Assembly (NCBI RefSeq): GCF_020520425.1 | Contig: NC_079491.1 | Span: 39,174,027 to 39,238,026 of the forward strand | From: Spinacia oleracea | Lineage: Eukaryota > Streptophyta > Magnoliopsida > Caryophyllales > Amaranthaceae | DNA length: 64,000 bases | Direction of reading: 5' to 3' | Shown here: in pieces, positions 22,491 to 32,035 of the stretch | Numbering within the stretch: position 1 is the first letter of the stretch | How the letters are laid out: every line of letters begins with the position of its first letter | Notes under the pieces: generated by a model | What the model was told of the DNA's origin: nothing | Seen by the model: only the letters and a program-made list of their open reading frames with translations | Databases searched by the model: none | Made by a program: the position numbers and the translations under genes

Positions 22491-23030
22491 GACAATTCCC
22501 ACCATTGCACTTGTACACTTGGTATGCCCTAGAAAATTAACAAAACACAAGTACTCATAAATATGATTTTCTCAATATTCTTAAAAACTAATGTAATTTT
22601 TAAGCAAAAGAACTTACAAACTCAAGATTTCCCATGCATCATCTATTCGACGTGGATCTCTAGCAGAATCGAAAATATATACAAAACCTCTACGTAGGTC
22701 CATCACATATAAATTCCAATGATTTCTGCATAATTTACAAATAATATAGTAAAATACTTAATTTTGACAATAACAATAATAATTACATATGAAACTTATA
22801 TAAAACACTTACTCTTGATTATATGGGATTAAAAATCAATTGGTTATGTTAGGATTACCCATCTTCTCCTTTTCAATTTCAGCTTGGAAAACTTTTCTCA
22901 AATACATTGTTGGCACTTCAGGGTCGGCTTTGATTCTAGTGTTTGACATCATGTCGGGACAAATGAACCCAATCCGAGACTTTTCAAATGATTTGGTATG
23001 ATCGTGCAATAAATACCTACAAAATAAACA
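22491..23030 (-). pseudogene. Ulp1/C48 protease-like fragment
   Basis: Three minus-strand exon-like pieces read in order: (1) about 23015-22825, SFEKSRIGFICPDMMSNTR and YLRKVFQAEIEKEK; (2) about 22735-22630, NHWNLYVMDLRRG and YIFDSARDPRRIDDAWEIL; (3) about 22530-22465, AYQVYKCNGGNCPNRTTW. Piece 2 carries the His (NHW) and Asp (FDS) of the C48 cysteine-protease triad; these enzymes cleave ubiquitin-like proteins such as SUMO. Plausible GT-AG junctions separate the pieces. A stop codon interrupts piece 1, and the catalytic Cys exon is missing. Ulp1-like genes are common passengers of plant DNA transposons, which this probably was; it differs in sequence from the Ulp1 gene of element A. Confidence 0.6.
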
Positions 23031-23099
23031 AGATTACACTATTAGGATCGATAAAGAAAAAATTTCAAAGAAATAATAGTTAACAACAATAAAACATTT

Positions 23100-24480
23100 A
23101 ATTACAATATGTAGACTTGGATCGCTGAAATGTTTAATTAAAATTTCTTAGGTAAGTTTGCCTGAAACCGTAACGCCCGTGCTACATTTAAGATAGGTTG
23201 ATGTTTCTGTTCTACTGTACTATTCCATTGAGGGGTAGCAATACATGATGACTCAAATAAAATTTCATGCTTAAAAAAGTAACCTTGCAGATAATTAAAT
23301 TCCGTTATCACTTAGTATGACTTTAATGTCTTGATTAAACCGACGTTTACTCATTGCAACAACACTCATAAACATTTCCTCAACCTTAGTTTTATCACGA
23401 AGCAAATAAATCCAAAATCCCTTAGAAATATCATCTACAATAGTTAAAAATACCGAGCACCACAAGAAGAACGAGTCTTGTAAGGCCCCAAAAATCTAAA
23501 TGTGTCAATTCAAACATTCTACTTGCTCTATTTTCACTAATAAGAAAACTACTTCTAGTATGCTTAGCACGAGGACATATATCTAATACATTATTATATT
23601 TTCTAACAGCACTACTCACATGCGAGAGGAGCTTTACTATTTTCTCCGACGGATGATCCATTCGTTTATGCCACAGTTCCACCACCCATTTTGTCTCAAC
23701 TGCACGCACTTTGACCAACGGAACACCACGGAAAAAACAAAGTCAATCTGCTCGTTCACCCAGGCCAATCATCTTCCTCGTCAACCGGTCTTGTATAACA
23801 CATAATTTGTTAGTAATTTGAACGATACAATTCGATTCGTCATTTAATTGCGCCACATAAATTAAATTGCAATTTAAACGAGGCACAAATAGCAGATTAT
23901 CAAGTACTAATCCGCCTTCTAATTCCAGTGATCCACATTAATTTGAATTAGCAATTTGTCCATCAGGGAGTCCCACAGGGTAGTTGGGAATTGCCTGAAT
24001 GTTCATTAGTATTGAAAGATTTGATGTACAGTGATTTGACGCACTAGTATCGATGATCCAAGGCAAATTGTTATTCTGTTTACCTTGTAATTTTGGTTTA
24101 CTCTTTGCATTCAATACATCCAGAATCTGTTGGACTTGAGTTGAAGTAACTCCTATAAGCCCATTAGTTAGCCCACCAGATGGTCCAGATTGGGTATTCA
24201 CGTTCTGGACTTGGGTTTGGACTTTGTTTGCTTGTACTGCATTCCTTCCTGTTGACCTCGTATTAACGCCGTTACTGCTTCCTCCTGCTCCGTTTGAACG
24301 TCCTCTACCACCTCTGCTACTCCGGCTACCTGAACAGCCAGACCCACGTTCGCCTCGCCGGTCAGCCGACTACCATGCTGGAAACCCAATTAATTGAAAA
24401 CGCCACTCCTCGTCATGCCATACTCGATTACAATTATTGCAAAATTTGTTACTGTTATCATCATCGTGAGATTTTCCACG
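23100..24480 (-). pseudogene. Ty1/copia gag-protease-integrase remnant
   Basis: Reading leftward on the minus strand: a gag zinc-knuckle remnant (FCNNCNRVWHDEEW, last Cys lost) near 24440; a low-complexity gag tail with Gly/Ser/Arg; the protease site (PWIIDTSASNHCTS, where the usual DTGA is DTSA) near 24060; the pre-integrase domain (LWHKRMDHPSEKIVKLL) near 23680; and the integrase start (IVDDISKGFWIYLLRDKTK, then ILSDNG) at 23450-23280. The order gag-PR-INT identifies Ty1/copia. Several frame changes and stops break it, reverse transcriptase and LTRs are absent, and the protein cannot be made. Confidence 0.8.
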
Positions 24481-24506
24481 AGTATCAACCTTGAACGCAA
24501 AACTGA

Positions 24507-24749
24507 CTCTCCGTCTCTTTTTGTTATTTACCTTTGGTATTTTTTACGCGTTTTAACGATTAATTAATTTGCATCGACATTCCTCAATTTTTTTTTTATT
24601 TAAACAAGATAAATTACGTTTATTTATAATGTTTTAACTTTATAAAAATTCTAATATTGGGAAATGAGAAAAATTTAACGTCCCAATGGAAAAGTGTGAG
24701 TGATTAAATGACCCAATGAATTTAATCAGTTAAAATAATAATTGGACAC
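24507..24749. mobile_element. Stowaway MITE fragment cut by the LINE
   Basis: Closely follows the MITE at 16818 (CTCTCCGTCTCTTTTTGTTA, ATTTTTTACGCGTTTTAACG, AAATGAGAAAAATTTAACG) for about 240 bp, then stops at the LINE 5' junction. The remaining third is not found beyond the LINE, so a deletion accompanied or followed insertion. Confidence 0.7.
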
Positions 24750-25254
24750 ACTGGCTAGATTTCCCATGCCAGGATATGGAAATGTCGCCAAAAAAAGGAG
24801 GTATGATGATACCTGTCCATCTGCCGGATCTCAAAACGATCAAAGCCCTTTCCCCTGTTTTGGAAAAATTTCTGCGCTGGTGGATGCTAAGCAAGGAGGC
24901 ACAGAAGGGGCAGTTCATAGTACCACCAGAGCTGGAATTTATGTGCGACCCAATCCCAGTGCTACCTCAAGTCAGGAGGACTTGGCCGTTGTCAGCAAGG
25001 AACCCGATCAAGGGAACCTTTGGGGAGACAACAAATGCACTGATGGTACTTGCGACAACGGAGAAGTTCAACCAAGTGGAAATCAAAGTGATAATAGTGA
25101 AGGAGGTGGAAGAAGGGGACTGCGAGATGGAACTGGAATTCATGGCAAGGAAGGAGACCCTATGGAGCAGGAGGAACAACGAGTTCATACACAAGATAGA
25201 CCCTCTGACCAACAGGAAGTTCAAGGAATTCTCCAGAACTCGGAAAACACCTGA
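24750..25254 (+). pseudogene. LINE ORF1 C-terminal remnant
   Basis: The frame ending at the TGA of 25252-25254 encodes a hydrophilic, Gly/Ser/Asp-rich tail beginning around VAKKRRYDD. In plant L1 elements ORF1 (a gag-like RNA-binding protein) ends just before ORF2; here its stop lies 4 bp upstream of the ORF2 ATG. All domains of ORF1 itself are lost by 5' truncation. The ORF2 frame is also open back to 24776, so which of the two was translated is inference. Confidence 0.45.
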
Positions 25255-25258
25255 TCCC

Positions 25259-28200
25259 ATGATAATAGTTGCTTGGAACTGCAGAGGAATTGCCCGCCGG
25301 GGATTCCAATCCAATATCCGCCATCTCTTTAAGGAGCACCTTCCCCAAATCCTAATACTAACTGAAACCAAAACCAGCCCCAAAAACACTGCAAGAATCA
25401 TGAAGAAAACCCCCTTTGAAAAGTATGTGCTAGCTGAACCCTATGGCCTCGCTGGTGGGATCATAGTTATGTGGAACCCTGACTTCATCAACTTTCAGAT
25501 GATTGGAAGGGATCTGCATACTATTCATGGTATTGTGGAGGTAAACACTTCCCCCCCTTTTAGTTTTTGCTTATCTGCTGTGTATGCTAGTACCAAGTAC
25601 AAAAGTAGATTAGAAACTTGGCATGACCTAATAGACATGTCTAAACAAATAACAGTTCCTTGGGTAGTAATGGGAGATTTTAATGAAGTCACTTGTCAAT
25701 CAGAGAAACTGGGGGGCAATTTGATCAAACAACATAGGGCAGATAGATATTCTGATGCCATGAATGAATGTGGGCTAGTTGATGCTGGCTGTGTGGGTAG
25801 AAGGTTTACTTGGTTTAATAAACAGAAAGATAAACCCATTTACCAAAGACTTGATAGGGCTTGGGTAAATATGCACTGGCTTAGTCTGTTTTCTAACTCT
25901 ACTGTAATTACATTGCCTAGAGAAGCTTCTGACCATAATCCAATTAAGCTAATAACGGAAAATACTGGTTTGCAAAATCATGGTCACCAAAATGTTTTCA
26001 AAATGGAACCTTTATGGTATGCTGAACCAGGTTTCTCAACCATGGTGGATGAAAACCTAAATGCTGATAAATCTGACTTGGTTAGTAAACTCAATAATAT
26101 CTCCAAAACCATGTCTTTTTGGGTTAAGGACAATATAGGAAATATTTTCAAAAAAAGGAAAGTCTTGTGTGCTAGAATTATGGGTATCCAACGAGCTCTA
26201 GAACACAAGCCAACCAATAAGCACCTCTTGGACTTAAATGAGGACCTCTCTAATGAGCTAGGTCTCATTTATGAGCAAGAGGAAGCCTTCTGGATGGCTA
26301 GGGCTAGAACTAGTTGGATTGAAAATGGGGACAAAAACACTAGCTATTTCCAGAAGTCTGTCATCATAAGAAGAAGAAGGAATAAAATCACTAGCCTTAG
26401 GTCAGAAGTGGGTCAGGATATCCAAGGGAAAGATCTAGTGCCCCATATTGTCAGCTACTTTACCACCCTCTTCACCTCTGAACAGACCATCCCCCCCTGT
26501 GAAAACCACCACTACTCCAATGAAATCAGTATTGACCATGCCACCAATATTGAAGAAGTTGGGAGAGCTGTGTTTGACCTAGGTCCCCTTAAGGCCCCAG
26601 GTATAGATGGCCTTCATGCCCACTTCTACCAACAACACTGGGGTGTTTTGTGGAAAGACCTATATAAGTATGTGGATAATGTACTGCAGACCAAAACCTT
26701 TCCCCAGTCCATTAATGATACCACTATCTGCATTATACCCAAGACTGCTCTACCAGAGACCATAAAGCAATTTAGGCCCATAAGCCTGTGTAATGCCAGC
26801 TATAAAATAGTGTCAAAAATATTAGTCAACAGAATCAGACCTCTTTTGAAGGACATCATCTCCCCAAATCAAAATAGTTTCCTGCCTGGAAGGGGCTGTG
26901 AAGTTAATTACATTGCAGCTTCTGAAATTTTACACTCCATGAAAACCAAAAAAGGGAAATTTGGGTCGTTTGCTCTTAAGATAGATCTTGAAAAAGCTTA
27001 TGATAGGCTGGAGTGGAACTTCATTAGGTTTTGTTTAGCAAGGAAAGGCTTTGATAGAAATTCCATAGACCTCATTCTTAATTGCATTGCCTCTCCTACA
27101 ACATCTATCATTGTAAATGGAAAGCCCTCCCCCTCCTTTAAAACCACTAGAGGAATCAGACAAGGAGACCCAATATCCCCATATGTTTTCATTATTTGCA
27201 TGGAGTACTTAGCTGATATGATTAGTGAGGCTGCCTCTAAGGAAAACTGGAAACCCTTCTACTTGAAGAGAAATGGCATCCCCATCACCCATTTGATGTT
27301 TGCAGATGATCTGCTTCTGTTTGGAGATACTTCTGCCAAAACTCTCAGTGGCATGAAGGAGGTCCTTAGGAACTTCTGGGACTGCTCTGGCCAAAAAATG
27401 AACAACTCTAAGAGCAAGATCTATTTTTCCAAACACACCCCCCAAAACCAGAAAGATCTATTCTGTAACACTCTAGAGGTACAACCAGGCCCTGATTTAG
27501 GAACATACCTAGGGTTCCCCTTGACAGACAAAAGGCCAACCAAGAACCAAACTTTAGACATTTGCAGGAAAATTAAAAACAAATTGGCCTCCTGGAAGGC
27601 TAAATGTCTCAGCAAAGCTGGTAGGTTAGTACTTATAAAATCCACCTTGACCACCATAGCAAATTACTCTATGCAAATTCTGTACTTACCAAAGAAAACC
27701 CTCCAGACTATTGACCAAACTTGTGCTAATTTTCTATGGGACTCAGAACCCCAGAAAAAGAAAACCCACCTTGTAGCTTGGCTCAAGGCCTGTGGACCAT
27801 TAGAAGTAGGAGGGCTTAGTGTTAGATCAGCTGTAATGATGAATAAAGTGCTAATGACTAAACTCTGCTGGAAATTTAACACAGGGAAAAACCTAGCCAG
27901 TAGCCTAATCAAGGAAAAGTATGTTGATAATAGACCTTATCCTGCCCCTTTCTCAAAAGGGTCTCATATCTGGCAAAATGTTGGAAAGGGGTGGAACATG
28001 TACAAGGACCTTACTGCTTGGTGTATAGGGGATGGAACCCAGATCAACCTTTGGTTAGATAATTGGACAGGAAAAGGGTCACTTAGATCTATAATACAAG
28101 GACCCCTAACCAGAGATGAATTTGCACACACTGTTAGTGACATTAGGAGGGATGGCCATTGGAACTTAAGCTGCATTTCCTTCACCCTACCCACTGACTT

Positions 28201-29401
28201 AATCCAGTGGATTCAAGCCATTCCCATCCCTCATTTTGGTGAGGATGCCCCCTTCTGCTCTCTATCAAAAGGGCTCCACTTTGACTCAAAAACAGCTTAC
28301 AACACCATTTGGAATACCCACTTCCCTGACACAGACTCAAGTGATAAATGGAGTTGCATTTGGAAAGCTAGATGCCCCCCTAAACTGAAAATATTCCTTT
28401 GGCTTATTCTTTGGGGAAGACTCCCAACTGCATCCCACCTATCCAGTAGACAGATTATCCCTAATGGAAATTGCCAGTTTTGTCCTAATGCCCAGGAAGA
28501 CATGGTACACTTGTTTTTAAACTGCCCTAGAGCTACTGAATTTTGGAGTAATATTGAGTTTCAACCCAAGTATAACCATCTCCACTCTGATGTTGAAAAC
28601 TGGTTCCTAGATAACTTGAATGATACTGGGCTATCCCAGGTTTTGAACACCACAAACCAAACACTTTTCATCTTTTGCCTTTGGAGAATATGGAATAGAA
28701 GGAACTTATGGATTTTCCAAAAAGAAAACAAAAGTATTCAGTCTTGGTGTCACCAAACTCTATGGTTAGCAAAAGAGCATGGAAATATAGAGAGTAAAGG
28801 AACACAACAGATTAAGCCAGTGCATTTGGATCCCCCTAGTCCCTCAAATTACTTTGTTAAATGCGATGCATCTTTCTGTTCCTCCACTCTCCTTGCCTCC
28901 TATGCAGCAATTTGCAGGAATGAAGATCATACATTCATGGCTGGAATAGCTGGAACCTTCACCAGTACCTCAGCTGCTGCTGCAGAAACTCAATCTATCC
29001 TTATAGCTAGCTCATGGGTCATCATCAAAGCATGGCAAAATGTGACTATATTTACAGATTGCAAATCAGCAGCAGAACACCTAAACAATAACAACCCTCC
29101 AATTTCTTGGCTGTCTAACCTATATGCTAAATGCAGGGAGTTGCAAAGAACCCACGGGAGCCTCTGGGTGAAATTCAGAAGAAGGGAGCATATCATGGAA
29201 GCAGACTACGTGGCAAGGAAGGCCAAGGACAGGCTGAGTCTGTTGGATCAAGGCAGTGATTTAGAACCCCCCCCCCCCCCCTGTTTAACTACTGATATCT
29301 CAACAAACAATGACACTAATTTTTTGGGAGCATGTTTGCTTCAAAGTAATTGGGCGATATGTGCCTGTATTTTGACCTCCACACGGAGTGGAGTTAGCTG
29401 A
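25259..29401 (+). CDS. LINE ORF2: endonuclease, reverse transcriptase, RNase H
   Basis: 1,380 residues from the ATG at 25259, with no stop or frameshift; the frame stays open upstream to 24776. Domains in order: an apurinic-type endonuclease from the first residues (MIIVAWNCRG, ILTETKTS, VVMGDFNEV, and ASDHNPI closing it near 220-230); reverse transcriptase from about 440 to 740 (KAPGIDGLHAHFYQ, FRPISLCNASYKIVSKI, LKIDLEKAYDRLEW, GIRQGDPISPYVF, and the catalytic FADDLLLF near 681); a zinc-binding zf-RVT domain near 1030-1090 (FLWLILWGRLPT, CQFCPNAQEDMVHLFLNC); and RNase H near 1200-1330 (KCDASF, FTDCKSAAEHL, EADYVARKAKD). Together they nick DNA, prime on the nick, copy the element RNA and remove it. 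A run of 14 C at about 29268-29281 lies in frame near the C-terminus. I chose 25259 because the endonuclease starts there. Confidence 0.9.
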   Translation: MIIVAWNCRGIARRGFQSNIRHLFKEHLPQILILTETKTSPKNTARIMKKTPFEKYVLAEPYGLAGGIIVMWNPDFINFQMIGRDLHTIHGIVEVNTSPPFSFCLSAVYASTKYKSRLETWHDLIDMSKQITVPWVVMGDFNEVTCQSEKLGGNLIKQHRADRYSDAMNECGLVDAGCVGRRFTWFNKQKDKPIYQRLDRAWVNMHWLSLFSNSTVITLPREASDHNPIKLITENTGLQNHGHQNVFKMEPLWYAEPGFSTMVDENLNADKSDLVSKLNNISKTMSFWVKDNIGNIFKKRKVLCARIMGIQRALEHKPTNKHLLDLNEDLSNELGLIYEQEEAFWMARARTSWIENGDKNTSYFQKSVIIRRRRNKITSLRSEVGQDIQGKDLVPHIVSYFTTLFTSEQTIPPCENHHYSNEISIDHATNIEEVGRAVFDLGPLKAPGIDGLHAHFYQQHWGVLWKDLYKYVDNVLQTKTFPQSINDTTICIIPKTALPETIKQFRPISLCNASYKIVSKILVNRIRPLLKDIISPNQNSFLPGRGCEVNYIAASEILHSMKTKKGKFGSFALKIDLEKAYDRLEWNFIRFCLARKGFDRNSIDLILNCIASPTTSIIVNGKPSPSFKTTRGIRQGDPISPYVFIICMEYLADMISEAASKENWKPFYLKRNGIPITHLMFADDLLLFGDTSAKTLSGMKEVLRNFWDCSGQKMNNSKSKIYFSKHTPQNQKDLFCNTLEVQPGPDLGTYLGFPLTDKRPTKNQTLDICRKIKNKLASWKAKCLSKAGRLVLIKSTLTTIANYSMQILYLPKKTLQTIDQTCANFLWDSEPQKKKTHLVAWLKACGPLEVGGLSVRSAVMMNKVLMTKLCWKFNTGKNLASSLIKEKYVDNRPYPAPFSKGSHIWQNVGKGWNMYKDLTAWCIGDGTQINLWLDNWTGKGSLRSIIQGPLTRDEFAHTVSDIRRDGHWNLSCISFTLPTDLIQWIQAIPIPHFGEDAPFCSLSKGLHFDSKTAYNTIWNTHFPDTDSSDKWSCIWKARCPPKLKIFLWLILWGRLPTASHLSSRQIIPNGNCQFCPNAQEDMVHLFLNCPRATEFWSNIEFQPKYNHLHSDVENWFLDNLNDTGLSQVLNTTNQTLFIFCLWRIWNRRNLWIFQKENKSIQSWCHQTLWLAKEHGNIESKGTQQIKPVHLDPPSPSNYFVKCDASFCSSTLLASYAAICRNEDHTFMAGIAGTFTSTSAAAAETQSILIASSWVIIKAWQNVTIFTDCKSAAEHLNNNNPPISWLSNLYAKCRELQRTHGSLWVKFRRREHIMEADYVARKAKDRLSLLDQGSDLEPPPPPCLTTDISTNNDTNFLGACLLQSNWAICACILTSTRSGVS

Positions 29402-29468
29402 AAACTTATTATGTATGTGCACTCTAATATTTAAGTAATCAAGTAACTCATTTTCACCAAAAAAAAAG

Positions 29469-30424
29469 GAGTACAAAATATAAGGAGGTGAGTGGAATCC
29501 AACTTGGCGTTTATTTTTGCATTTGCTTCCTTTTTGGCTGACAATGCTTTTGCTCTTGGCGGATGATTTACTCGTTGCCGAATGAGTATCTTTGGCGGAT
29601 GAGTATCATTGGTCGCGCATAGTATTTCCAAGGGTGTTAAGCCTCACATCGGTTGGTTGGTAACCCGCAAATAAGAATTTAAACCCACAAAGCCAAGTCG
29701 TGGCTTCTATTCTGCGCCCGAGCTACTGTGTGAGGATTTGAACGGGCGTGCCTGCTATTCCATGCAAGGGTAGGCTGCCAAAGGTGTTTGGGATTTGTGA
29801 TTGCCGATTCGCGCAAGCCAGCCAGGGGGAGTTGGTGTGTGGTTTAAATATTTTTTGTGAAGGCAAATAGGTGGGCTTTTAACCTTTCTGTGAATTGGTG
29901 AGACCATTTATTTTGGGCTGCTACTCTCTTGTTAAGAGGTGTTTTGTTTGCTGGATTTGATGGCCCCTTTAATTCGGCGGACGATGTGCGACAACACTTG
30001 GTGCACAGCTGGCGCTCTTGTGCCTTGCGGACGAGGCTCGCCCATGTGTTGGGCGCTTGACTACCCGTCCAGGCGCGTGGAGCGTGGGTGGTAGGCGTGA
30101 GTGTCCCCTGGCGTGGCTGTCATTTTGTCGCCCACAAGGCACGCTTGGCTGCTCTTCCTCGTATGTAGTTTGCGAGTTGTGGTGTGCTGGGCTGCTCCTT
30201 GTCGCACACACAACGGCTCGACGGGTGGGCGGTTGATGCGAGCGAGATAAATGGCTGAGTTGGTTGGGCGTTATTGTTGGGCGGTTTGTTTGCCGAATAT
30301 TCCGAGCCCCAAGAACTTAGTTTATTTTTTAAGTATGGAAGTGTTTTTGAATTTTTCGTGTTTTGATGGGTTTTGGGCGTTGGGCTTGTTTAGTGAGTGT
30401 GAGGGCAGGCCAAGGCCAAGGCTA
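29469..30424. other. Unassigned sequence, moderately GC-rich
   Basis: No intact gene. 29500-29630 repeats GGCGGATGA phrases. At 29642-29651 CCTCACATCG lies about 20 bp before an AAATAAGAATTTAAA box. The small overlapping frames at 29969-30532 have no recognisable motif. This may be the distal part of the gypsy element, but no LTR is seen. Confidence 0.35.
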
Positions 30425-30984
30425 GGTGGCTTCTACTTGCCGCACATGATGGTGCCATGGTTTCTACTTGCCGCACATGATGGTGCCAAGGCTTCTAGTT
30501 ATGGTGCCATGGCTTCTCTTTGCCGCACATGATGGTGTCGTGGCTTTTACTTATGGTGCCATGGCTTCTACTTGCCGCACATGATGGTGCCAAGGCTTCT
30601 ACTTATGGTGCCATGGCTTCTCCTTGCCGCACATGATGGTGTCGTGGCTTTTACTCATGGTGCCATGGCTTCTACTTGCCACACATGATGGTGCCAAGGC
30701 TTCTACTTATGGTGTCATGGCTTCTCCTTGCCGCGCATGATGGTGTCGTGGCTTTTACTCGCCGCACATGATGGTGCCATGGCTTCTACTTATGGTTCCA
30801 TGGCTTCTACTTGCCGCACATGATGGTGCCAAGGCTTCTACTTATGGTGCCATGGCTTCTCCTTGCCGCACATGATGGTGTCGTGGCTTTTACTCGCCGC
30901 ACATGATTGTGCCATGGCTTCTGCTTCTACTTGTCATACACATGACGGTGCCATGGCTTATAATTATGGTGCCATGGCTTCTAC
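30425..30984. repeat. Composite minisatellite, GGTGCCATGGCTTCTACTT
   Basis: Units of about 19 bp (GGTGCCATGGCTTCTACTT, with variants CCAAGG and GTCGTGG) alternate with the 12-bp spacer GCCGCACATGAT or with AT. This gives higher-order repeats of roughly 50-100 bp, with about 18 cores in 560 bp. The first units are in an open frame, but the array is not protein-like. Confidence 0.85.
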
Positions 30985-31722
30985 TTTCCGCATATGACTT
31001 AGATAAATTTTGATAAGTATGGGAATGGGTTGTTGTTCTCCAAAGGAGCTAATGAGCCCCATACTTGGACGAACGACGATGCGCCATTCTTGAAAATGAC
31101 TTAGATTATTTTGCTAAGTATGGGAATGGGCTTCTGTTCTCCAAACGGACTAATGAGCCCCATGTTTGGGCGAACGAAGATGCATCATTCTTGAAAATGA
31201 CTTAGATTATTTTGCTAAGTATGAAGATGGGCTGATGTTCTCCAAAGGGACTAATGAGCCCCATGCTTGGGCGAACGATGATGCGCCATTCTTGAAAATG
31301 ACTTAGATAAATTTTGCTAAGTATGGGAATGGGCTGTTGTTCTCCAAAGGAGCTAATGAGCCCCATGCTTGGGCGAACGATGATGCGCCATTCTTGAAAA
31401 TGACTTAGATATTTTTGCTAAGTATGGGAATGGGCTGTTGTTCTCCAAAGGAGCTAATGAGCCCCATGCTTGGGCGAACGATGATGCGCCATTCTTGAAA
31501 ATGACTTAGATTATTTAGCTAAGTATGGGAATGAGCTGTTGTTCTCCAAAGGGACTAATGAGCCCCATGCTTGGGCGAACGATGATGCACGATTCTTGAA
31601 AATGACTTAGATTATTTTGCTAAGTATGGGAATGGGTTGTTGTTCTCCAAAGGGACTAATGAGCCCCATGCTTGAGCGAACGATGATGCGCCATTCTTGA
31701 AAATGACATAGATTATTTCACT
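30985..31722. repeat. Tandem array, 7 copies of 101 bp
   Basis: CTTGAAAATGACTTAGAT recurs at 31089, 31190, 31291, 31393, 31494, 31595 and 31696, a strict 101-bp period (102 once). Each unit contains TAAGTATGGGAATGGGCTGT, CTAATGAGCCCCATGCTTGG and GCGAACGATGATGCGCCATT. Units are 90% or more alike by eye, so amplification is fairly recent. Confidence 0.95.
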
Positions 31723-32035
31723 AAGTATGAGTTCATGTGCTTGAACTTGGCTTGTCTTTTCCTTTTGATGTGTGCTGCGCTTGCATGGACAACGTTTGGC
31801 TTCTACTTACAACATTCTAGAAACGAACTTTGCTAAGTAATATTATTGGTCGAGCTCTTTACTATTGCCATGAAGATATAAAGCTTTGTTTACAATGATG
31901 GGATGTTATTTAGCCTATGGCGGGCTTACATGTATCTTACCCCCACTTTCATCATTGAAAACTATGGCTGTGAGCTATAAAACTAAGTACTTTTGAGAAA
32001 GGGAGAAATTCTTAGGAGATTGAACATAAAACCTT
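31723..32035 (-). other. Spacer after gag-protease, purine tract
   Basis: No gene. On the minus strand GAAAGTGGGGGTAAGA (31935-31950) resembles a polypurine tract, the second-strand primer that precedes a 3' LTR. The sequence after it does not match the 5' LTR start (TGTTCGGGC), so the call is tentative. Confidence 0.35.

Larger units (their letters stand above)
24750..29468 (+). mobile_element. L1-type LINE, 5'-truncated
   Basis: A non-LTR retrotransposon on the plus strand: tail of ORF1, complete ORF2, a short 3' region and an A run at 29460-29468. The 5' end joins directly into a Stowaway MITE. I could not identify a target-site duplication, perhaps because flanking sequence was lost. Plant L1 elements move by target-primed reverse transcription and are usually 5'-truncated, as here. 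Confidence 0.88.

Noticed and set aside
21943-23030. Assigning the GATCC block and Ulp1 relic to a CACTA element
   Set aside because: No CACTA terminal sequence or TNP2-like transposase is visible, so the superfamily is left open.
24967-25401. 144-residue minus-strand frame and other antisense frames over the LINE (25160-29196)
   Set aside because: Shadows of ORF2, which has every expected catalytic motif.
31935-31950. Definite polypurine tract followed by a 3' LTR
   Set aside because: Good purine run, but the following bases do not match the start of the 5' LTR, so it is only mentioned as a possibility.
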